A DNA stretch of 34,933 bases from Planctomycetota bacterium (lineage in GTDB: Bacteria > Planctomycetota > PUPC01 > DSUN01). Shown here in pieces: positions 29,631 to 34,933 of this stretch. The DNA lies in the NCBI GenBank assembly GCA_016872875.1, contig VGYW01000027.1, forward strand, positions 1 through 34,933, in the 5' to 3' direction. The position numbers and the translations under genes are program-made. Positions within the stretch are counted from its first letter, which is position 1, and the number at the start of each line of letters is the position of its first letter. Under the pieces are notes generated by a model. The model worked only from the letters and a program-made list of their open reading frames with translations. It ran no database searches and had not been told where the DNA came from.

Positions 29631-32120
29631 TTGACTCGTCACGCAATGGCTGCGACGTTCGCAGCGGCCATCGCCATCGCCTGCCAGGGGCTCGCCGGCG
29701 CGGGCGATATGCCGCCGCTGCCAGAGGTCACGCGCACCGGCGAGTCGCGCTTCGTCCACCGCATCACGCTGATGGACGAGAAGGGCAACCCGATCGGCCC
29801 GGCCAGCCAGGCGCCCTACAGCCCGAAGATGACGTGCAGCAGCCCGCGGTGCCACAGCTACGAGACCGTGGCGAGGGGCACCCACCCCCGCGCCTATCCG
29901 AGCGCGCTGCCAGTCCCGCACCGGCCCGACCGCTACATGTGGACGCTCTTCGACGGGACGACCGGGACTGCTGCCCCGCTGTCGCACGGCGCGCTGCCGG
30001 CCAAGCCCAACGCCTTCGACCCCAAGGCCCACATTGGCGCCTTCAAGCTGGCGACCCAGTTCGGCCCCTACCACGTGGGCGGCGGGCGGATGGAGCTCGA
30101 CGCCGCGGGCGCACGCTACGACGCCCAGCTCGCCGCCGACCCCGCGCTCCGCACGGCCGCCGCGCCCGTTGCCAGCAACGGGCTCCCGAAAGCCAGCCCC
30201 GACTACTTCGGGGCGCGATGGGACCAGAGCGGGGTGGTGGAGATTGACTGCATGGCCTGCCACGCCCTGCGCGGCTACGACCACACCGAGCGCGCCGGGC
30301 AGATCGCCGCGATGAACTTCCGCTGGGCCGCCACCGTGGGCGCAGGCTTCGGAGCTGTGGAAGGCAAGACCTCCGCACTCAGCGTGCCCAAGCCCGACGC
30401 CAAGCCTGAAGAGTCGGCGGAGCCCGCAATCAAGGTGAAGTACGACCTCGCCCTCTTCACCCCCGAGGGGAAGGTCCACCTGGAGATAGGCAAGCCGCCC
30501 GACGCCAACTGCCTCTTCTGCCACCGCCGCCCCTTAGGAGCGAAGGGCAAGGCCGACTGGAGCGATTGCCTCGACGCCGACGTCCACTCGAAGGCGGGCC
30601 TGAAGTGCGTGGACTGCCATCGTGCCGGCGCCGACCACATCATTGCGGGCGACCGCAAGGTGCGGAAGGCGGAGGCATGGTCCCTCACCTGCAACGGCTG
30701 CCACAGCACGGGGCGCCTCGGCGCGCCCGTGCCCGCCCACAGGGGCCTCCCACGCCTCCACCTCAGCAAGCTCGCGTGCGAGACGTGTCACGCCGGGCCG
30801 CGGCCGCGCGTGCTCCCCCTGGCCTTCGAGCGGCCCACCGACCCCACCTGGGGCGTCATCCTGGCCACGCGCAAGCCCAGCGGCCCCACCTTCTACGCGC
30901 CGGTCTACGACCTGGCCGAGGGGGGCACCATCCAGGTGTTCACCCGAATGCTGCCGACCTACTACGCCAACCGGCGGCCCGACAAGAGCCTGGTCCCGCT
31001 CGACCCCGCCTACGTCGGCAGCCGGTTCAGCCGCGTGGCCGAGGAGGTGAAGGACGACGACGGGGACGGCACGCCCGAGGCGAACACGGAGGCCGAGATC
31101 AAGGCGATGCTCGGCGCGCTCAAGAAGAAGGACGTCAGCCCCGCCTACCTCGCCGGGGGGAAGGTCTACGAACTGGACGACAAGGGCGAGCTTAGGAGCG
31201 AGGCGAGCCACCTGAGCGCGCCACTCGACATCCCGCTCGCCCACAACGTGCGTCCCGCGCCCCAGGCCCTCGGCGCCGACGGCTGCACGGAGTGCCACAC
31301 CACCCGCTCGCCCTTCTTCCTCTCGCGCGGCCTCACCCAGGCCGTGGGCAGCAAGGGCAAGCCGGTGGGGCAGCCGCTCTTCGCGCGCCTCGGCAAGTCG
31401 GGCCTCGACATGCGCCTCGCCTGGGTGCGCGAGCGCTACGTCGGCCGCTACGGCCGGCTGGCAATCGGCCTCGTGGCGGCGCTCATCCTGCTCCACTACG
31501 TGGCCTTCGGCCCCAAGCGCTACGAGCGCAAGCTCCCCGCCGAGCTCATCCAGCGCTTCGGCATCGTCGAGCGTCTCACCCACCTCGCGCTCCTCGGCTC
31601 GTTCGTCCTCCTGGCCGCGACGGGCCTGCTGATCTCGGCGGGGGTGGAGCGGGTCTTCGGCGAGTTCGGCCACGGGGTCGCGCGCCTGCACGGCAGGGCC
31701 TCCTGGCTGCTCATCGCCGGCGGGCTGCTGGCGATCCTGCTCTGGGCGCGCGACATGCTCTTCTCGAAGCTCGACGTCGTCTGGCTCAAGGCACTCGGCG
31801 GCTACCTCGGCTACAAGGGCCACGTGCCCGCCGGCCGCTTCAACGCCGGCCAGAAGCTCTTCTTCTGGTTCATCCTCCTCATCGTCGCCTGCCTCGCCAC
31901 CACGGGCCTGATGATGCGCTACGACCTGGGCGGGGAGGGTTGGAGCACCCTCGCCTACACGCTCCACGACGCCTGCGCCTGGCTGATGATCATCTGCGTC
32001 ATGGCCCACGCCTATCTTGGCACGATTGCCAATCCGGGCACCCTCGCCTCCGTCTTCAACGGCAAGGTCGAGCGGACCTGGCTTGAGCACCACCATCCCG
32101 ACTACAAGCCGGAGAAATGA
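29631..32120 (+). CDS. Seven-haem cytochrome c fused to a membrane cytochrome b domain
   Basis: The 829-aa product starts at TTG, chosen because AGGAGG lies 8 bases upstream. A signal peptide (about 1-26) precedes a periplasmic part with seven c-haem motifs: CSSPRCH at 69 (CX4CH), then CMACH 207, CLFCH 294, CVDCH 326, CNGCH 354, CETCH 383 and CTECH 552. The C-terminal 220 residues hold about five membrane helices (GLVAALILLHYVAFG, LALLGSFVLLAATGL, LIAGGLLAILLWA, FWFILLIVACLATTG, ACAWLMIICVMAHAYLG). Their histidines fit b-haem ligands, and the ending FNGKVERTWLEHHHPDYK is like formate dehydrogenase gamma subunits. It probably moves electrons between the quinone pool and a periplasmic partner. 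It is first of a three-gene unit. Confidence 0.92.
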   Translation: MTRHAMAATFAAAIAIACQGLAGAGDMPPLPEVTRTGESRFVHRITLMDEKGNPIGPASQAPYSPKMTCSSPRCHSYETVARGTHPRAYPSALPVPHRPDRYMWTLFDGTTGTAAPLSHGALPAKPNAFDPKAHIGAFKLATQFGPYHVGGGRMELDAAGARYDAQLAADPALRTAAAPVASNGLPKASPDYFGARWDQSGVVEIDCMACHALRGYDHTERAGQIAAMNFRWAATVGAGFGAVEGKTSALSVPKPDAKPEESAEPAIKVKYDLALFTPEGKVHLEIGKPPDANCLFCHRRPLGAKGKADWSDCLDADVHSKAGLKCVDCHRAGADHIIAGDRKVRKAEAWSLTCNGCHSTGRLGAPVPAHRGLPRLHLSKLACETCHAGPRPRVLPLAFERPTDPTWGVILATRKPSGPTFYAPVYDLAEGGTIQVFTRMLPTYYANRRPDKSLVPLDPAYVGSRFSRVAEEVKDDDGDGTPEANTEAEIKAMLGALKKKDVSPAYLAGGKVYELDDKGELRSEASHLSAPLDIPLAHNVRPAPQALGADGCTECHTTRSPFFLSRGLTQAVGSKGKPVGQPLFARLGKSGLDMRLAWVRERYVGRYGRLAIGLVAALILLHYVAFGPKRYERKLPAELIQRFGIVERLTHLALLGSFVLLAATGLLISAGVERVFGEFGHGVARLHGRASWLLIAGGLLAILLWARDMLFSKLDVVWLKALGGYLGYKGHVPAGRFNAGQKLFFWFILLIVACLATTGLMMRYDLGGEGWSTLAYTLHDACAWLMIICVMAHAYLGTIANPGTLASVFNGKVERTWLEHHHPDYKPEK

Positions 32121-32258
32121 TGCGTGACCCGTGACGCGTGAGAAGACAGCCGCGAGCTTCGAGCGACGAGCGACGAGCCCGAAGAGTGCTCTTCGCAAGC
32201 TCGCGGCTCGCGGCTCGAAGCTCGTGGCTCTCTGCTCACGGGTCACGCGTCACGCGTC
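32121..32258. repeat. Word palindrome, CGTGACGCGTGA/GCGAGC family
   Basis: The arms read TGCGTGACCCGTGACGCGTG then GCCGCGAGCTTCGAGCGACG at the left, and GCTCGCGGCTCGCGGCTCGA then CTCACGGGTCACGCGTCACG at the right. The left starts directly after the cytochrome TGA stop. The centre GAAGAGTGCTCTTC is itself palindromic. It lies inside a probable operon, so the mRNA would carry a very long hairpin between genes. Confidence 0.9.
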
Positions 32259-32290
32259 CGGGCCGCGCCAACACGAAAAGGGAGAAACCA

Positions 32291-33220
32291 ATGCAAGGAC
32301 GCCTGACCCTCCTTCTCTTTGTCTCCTTGTCCTTTCTTCTGGCCGGCTGCCCCGCGCCGCAGGGCAGGGTGGTCTACGCCCCGATCGTCGAGAAGCCGGC
32401 TGACGCCAACTGGCCGTTCGCGCTTCCGGCCGCGGAGCCGGAGCCCAAGGAGCCGAAGAAGGGCGGCCAGATGCTGCTCATCTACGCCCGCATCATGGCC
32501 GCACACCCTGCCGACCTGACCAGGGCCGGCATCGCGCCCGACAAGCCGCTCTCCATCCTCCCAAGTCTCGAGGCCCTCAAGACCCTCGACACGCTGCTGC
32601 GCGAGCGCAAGGCCCAGCTCCTCTGGGCACCGCGCATCGTGGCCGCCCCAGGCCAGAACGCCACGATCAGCGTGACGAAGGCGTACAACTACGTGGGCGA
32701 CTACGCGCCCAAGACGGGCCGCGAGCCGGGCGCGGAGCCCTGGGCGCCAGTCCTCCGAACCGTCAACTACGGCTTCGTCCTCACTGTCCGAGCCGATGTA
32801 GCAGACGACAAGATCGCCTTCGCCGCCGTTGACCACCGGATGGCCAACGCCTTTGGCGTCCGCGAGTGCAAGAGCAAGATGGGCGCAGCGGGCAAGGAGG
32901 GCATGGCCGTGGACTGGGAGGAGCCGATAATCCTCATCTCCGCTGGCGCGCTGCCCGCAGGCGAAAAGGTCGCGCTCAGGCCGGGCGCCTCACTGGTCCT
33001 CTTCCTCAGCGACAGCGTCCGCATCGTCACCTCCGACGTCCGCAAGCGCCTCGACCAGCCCGTCCAGGCCAGGACCCCACGCGCCCTCAGGGCCATTGAG
33101 AAGCCTGACCCGCGCGGATTCCCGCTCCCAGGCCGCACCTTCATCCTCCTCACCGCCCGCGCCGTCGAGTCCCCCGACGGCTCGTCCGGGCCTCAGCCGC
33201 AGCCCAAGCCCGCTCCCTGA
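32291..33220 (+). CDS. Lipoprotein with a secretin-like domain
   Basis: The 309-aa product has a canonical lipoprotein signal ending LLAGC. Its central part, LLWAPRIVAAPGQNATISV followed by alternating strands (VNYGFVLTVRADVADDKIAF), resembles the start of the C-terminal beta domain of type II/III secretins (APR..A.GQ.A.I.V). The repeated beta-barrel segments needed for a pore are missing and the protein is short, so a pilotin-like or accessory role is more likely than channel formation. The ATG follows AAAGGGAGA. It lies between the cytochrome gene and the SUMF1 gene on one strand. The function assignment is tentative. Confidence 0.65.
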   Translation: MQGRLTLLLFVSLSFLLAGCPAPQGRVVYAPIVEKPADANWPFALPAAEPEPKEPKKGGQMLLIYARIMAAHPADLTRAGIAPDKPLSILPSLEALKTLDTLLRERKAQLLWAPRIVAAPGQNATISVTKAYNYVGDYAPKTGREPGAEPWAPVLRTVNYGFVLTVRADVADDKIAFAAVDHRMANAFGVRECKSKMGAAGKEGMAVDWEEPIILISAGALPAGEKVALRPGASLVLFLSDSVRIVTSDVRKRLDQPVQARTPRALRAIEKPDPRGFPLPGRTFILLTARAVESPDGSSGPQPQPKPAP

Positions 33221-33224
33221 GGTG

Positions 33225-34259
33225 ATGCCCTTGTCCTCCCTCAATCGTCCTCGTCCTTCGTCCTCGTCCTCGGCTCTTCTCTTCTTCGCGGGCCTGTGGA
33301 CCGCGCTCCTTCTTCCCTCACCGGCCCCCGCAGCCGAGCTCTCCAAGCGATACACCGAGACCATCACCACCAAGCGGGGAACGAAGCTCACCTACGAGAT
33401 GGTCCTCATCCCCGGCGGCAAGTTCCTGATGGGCAGCCCCGAAAGCGAGCCCGGCCGCAAGCCCCACGAAGGCCCCCAGCACGAGGTCGAGCTCAAGCCC
33501 TTCTACCTCGCCGCCACCGAGACCACCATCGAGCAGTGGATGGCCTTCTACCTGGAGACCCACCAGCCGGGCCGCGACAAGGGGCGCGGCGACCCCATCA
33601 AGGAGCTCGAAGAGGCCCTCCTGCCGCCGCCGAAGGTGGACGCCATCACCGGCCCCACCCTGCTCTACGGCGACATCGGGAACAACTGGGGCCACGGCAG
33701 GCGGCCAATCATCCAGATGACCTGGTTCGACGCCATGACCTACTGCCGCTGGCTCTGGCAGAAGACCCGCCGCAAGCACCGCCTCCCCACCGAGGCCGAA
33801 TGGGAGCACGCCTGCCGCGCGGGGACCACCACCCGCTACTTCTTCGGGGACGACCCCGCAAAGCTCGATGACTACGCCTGGTTCGAGGAGAACTCCGCCG
33901 GCGACACCGGCGAGCAGATGACCCACCCCGTGGGCGAGAAGAAGCCCAACCCCTGGGGCCTCCACGACATGCTCGGGAACGTGGCCGAATGGGTGCTCGA
34001 CTTCTACAGCCCCACCGCCTACGCCGAGAACGCCAAGGCCAAGCCCTGCGCCAACCCCCCAGGCCCGGCCGCCGGCAGATACCACGTCGCACGCGGCGGC
34101 CACTTCGACAGCCCGCCCGCCGGCCTCCGCTGCGCCGCACGCATTGCCGAGGACGACACTTGGAAGAGAGACGACCCGCAGGAGCCCAAGAGCCGCTGGT
34201 ATCTCCCCAAGCGCGCCTTCATCGGCTTCCGCGTCGCACGCGAGATCGAGGACAGGTAG
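33225..34259 (+). CDS. Secreted SUMF1/FGE-sulfatase-domain protein
   Basis: The 344-aa product starts 4 bp after the previous stop, with TGAGGTG as ribosome site. The signal peptide (about 1-38) includes SSLNRPRPSSSSSALLFFAG, encoded by half of a TCGTCC word element. The mature part is a full SUMF1 domain: MVLIPGGKFLMGSPESEPG, HEVELKPFYLAATETTIEQW, WFDAMTYCRWL, RLPTEAEWEHACRAG, PNPWGLHDMLGNVAEW and a final FIGFRVAREI. The catalytic cysteine pair of formylglycine-generating enzymes is not present: the region after ARGGHF reads DSPPAGLRCAAR, with a single Cys. A binding or structural role is more likely than sulfatase activation. It may modify or bind the upstream cytochrome or lipoprotein. Confidence 0.9.
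   Translation: MPLSSLNRPRPSSSSSALLFFAGLWTALLLPSPAPAAELSKRYTETITTKRGTKLTYEMVLIPGGKFLMGSPESEPGRKPHEGPQHEVELKPFYLAATETTIEQWMAFYLETHQPGRDKGRGDPIKELEEALLPPPKVDAITGPTLLYGDIGNNWGHGRRPIIQMTWFDAMTYCRWLWQKTRRKHRLPTEAEWEHACRAGTTTRYFFGDDPAKLDDYAWFEENSAGDTGEQMTHPVGEKKPNPWGLHDMLGNVAEWVLDFYSPTAYAENAKAKPCANPPGPAAGRYHVARGGHFDSPPAGLRCAARIAEDDTWKRDDPQEPKSRWYLPKRAFIGFRVAREIEDR
33237..33290. repeat. Half TCGTCC word element inside the SUMF1 gene (A6)
   Basis: CCTCAATCGTCCTCGTCC and TCGTCCTCGTCCTCGGCTC form one arm of the A family with no opposite arm nearby. It is translated as LNRPRPSSSSSAL in the signal peptide. Confidence 0.82.
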
Positions 34260-34278
34260 GGACGCCAGGCGTTGTTTT

Positions 34279-34360
34279 CCAAACAAACGAAACAAAAACG
34301 GGGTCGGGCGGGCGGCGAAGCCGCCGCCCTAGCCCGCCCCCGTTTTGTTTCATTGGTTGG
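34279..34360. terminator. Long palindrome after the SUMF1 gene, terminator-like
   Basis: The left arm (34279-34317, CCAAACAAACGAAACAAAAA then CGGGG) pairs with the right arm (34321-34360, CCCCCGTTTTGTTTC then ATTGGTTGG) through a GGCGGCG/CCGCCGCC top. It begins 19 bp after the stop codon. The right arm holds a T-rich stretch, so it could terminate the operon. It is also built of AAAC-type words, like the other word elements. Confidence 0.78.
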
Positions 34361-34405
34361 ACAATCCGCTGTCGCGTGACTTTTGCCCCCTTCCGTCTCG
34401 CAAGG

Positions 34406-34421
34406 TGGCACACTATCTGCT
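34406..34421 (+). promoter_or_regulatory. Sigma-54 (-24/-12) promoter-like site
   Basis: TGGCACACTATCTGCT has GG and GC separated by exactly 10 bp and matches TGGCAC-N5-TTGC at all but one core base. Transcription would start near 34433 and run to the window end. A small hairpin GTTGC..GCAAC (34424-34439) follows. Confidence 0.5.
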
Positions 34422-34439
34422 TTGTTGCCGTTTTGCAAC

Positions 34440-34933
34440 ATTTTGGGCCTCTAGTGTCACCACAGTGGTCAGTGTGGCCACCTTCCTGGTAGCCCCCTAG
34501 CCCGCCCTCTGTCGGGGCTGATTCGCTTCGGGCCTCAGCCAGGTGCAACTCACGCCGCCACGGCTGACCGCCCGCTCCGCTTGCCGCTCCGCTAGGCCAG
34601 GGCCATCGCAAGGTCTGGTGCATCGATGGTGTGCCAGGTTGAAGCTCTGCGACGGATGAAGGCCGCGGGCGGGTCGGCAGTGTGTGGCCTCAGCCCGCTC
34701 GCCCCTTCTGCCAGTGGCGAGCTAGGCAAGTGGACGCGGCAAGGCAACGAGGTGCCCCACTCCGGCCGGGCGCAGGCCGCAGGGGTTGTCTTGGCCGCTC
34801 CGCTTCCTGCTGTCGCCCACCTTGCAGCGTCAGTGCTACGACGGGGCTGCCCGCCGCCTGCCCGACGCGGCTCGCGGCGGGGGGGGCGGGAGGGGGGGCG
34901 GGCAGCGGGCCACAGGGGGTATGGGGGGGCGCC
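34440..34933. other. Region without a recognisable gene; G-tract end
   Basis: No convincing reading frame is seen on either strand. From about 34877 to 34931 there are repeated runs of three to eight G, enough to form G-quadruplexes on the plus strand. The region could be a long leader or a non-coding RNA under the site at 34406, or poor-quality sequence near a contig end. Confidence 0.4.

Noticed and set aside
34219..34623. 134-residue minus-strand open frame at the right end
   Set aside because: It runs through the terminator palindrome and has low-complexity composition with no ribosome site or domain.

Overview
The window is about 35 kb of high-GC (roughly two-thirds G+C) bacterial DNA that reads like Planctomycetota or a close PVC relative. 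The clues are very large secreted glycosidase-like proteins, an HzsA-related (hydrazine synthase alpha-like) propeller protein with a c-type haem motif, a DUF6785/OPT-like transporter, pseudopilin-type proteins, SUMF1-domain proteins, Gfo/Idh/MocA oxidoreductases, and TGFQPV-type palindromes translated in frame. The phylum assignment is inference; no rRNA or tRNA gene was found.

Layout. 1-1022: a word-repeat/hairpin element, then a UPF0175/DUF3368 (PIN) toxin-antitoxin pair. 1049-14450, all minus strand: a carbohydrate block, read from its promoter near 14430 as a GH42-like secreted protein, a Gfo/Idh/MocA oxidoreductase, a giant GH2-like protein, an FHA-GAF-sigma54 activator and a second oxidoreductase. 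14560-16712: repeats, a lipoprotein and an internally deleted SGNH hydrolase. 16713-22124: a divergent pair, an HzsA-related/HEAT protein (minus) and a HEAT-repeat protein (plus), sharing a 171-bp promoter region. 22222-25569: a divergent pair, a Tyr-rich TPR protein (minus) and a polytopic transporter (plus). 25569-26558: a repeat island between convergent genes. 26554-29290, minus: LEA14-like lipoprotein, pseudopilin, small anchored helical protein, DUF1284-like protein. 29631-34259, plus: a seven-haem cytochrome c/cytochrome b fusion, a secretin-like lipoprotein and a SUMF1-domain protein. 34260-34933: a terminator-like palindrome, a sigma-54-type promoter and G-rich sequence without a recognisable gene.

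The most unusual layer is the repeats. At least seven families of 60-140 bp palindromes have arms made of degenerate tandem short words (for example TCGTCC, GGATGAAT, AACGTC, ACGGAC, TAAAATGAT). The arms are complementary in composition but not in strict register. A second class of 24-63 bp perfect or near-perfect palindromes is read through in frame inside genes, six times within the giant GH2-like gene alone. Element ends repeatedly coincide with stop codons, two unrelated word families share the same 25-nt hairpin tail, and one half-element supplies most of a signal peptide. A five-copy 123-bp tandem array with a palindromic core sits between two MITE-like copies. No transposase is visible, so any mobilising enzyme would act in trans.

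Most genes have a readable sigma70-type promoter, nearly always with 17-bp spacing. These promoters fix several starts, including a GTG for the GH42-like gene.
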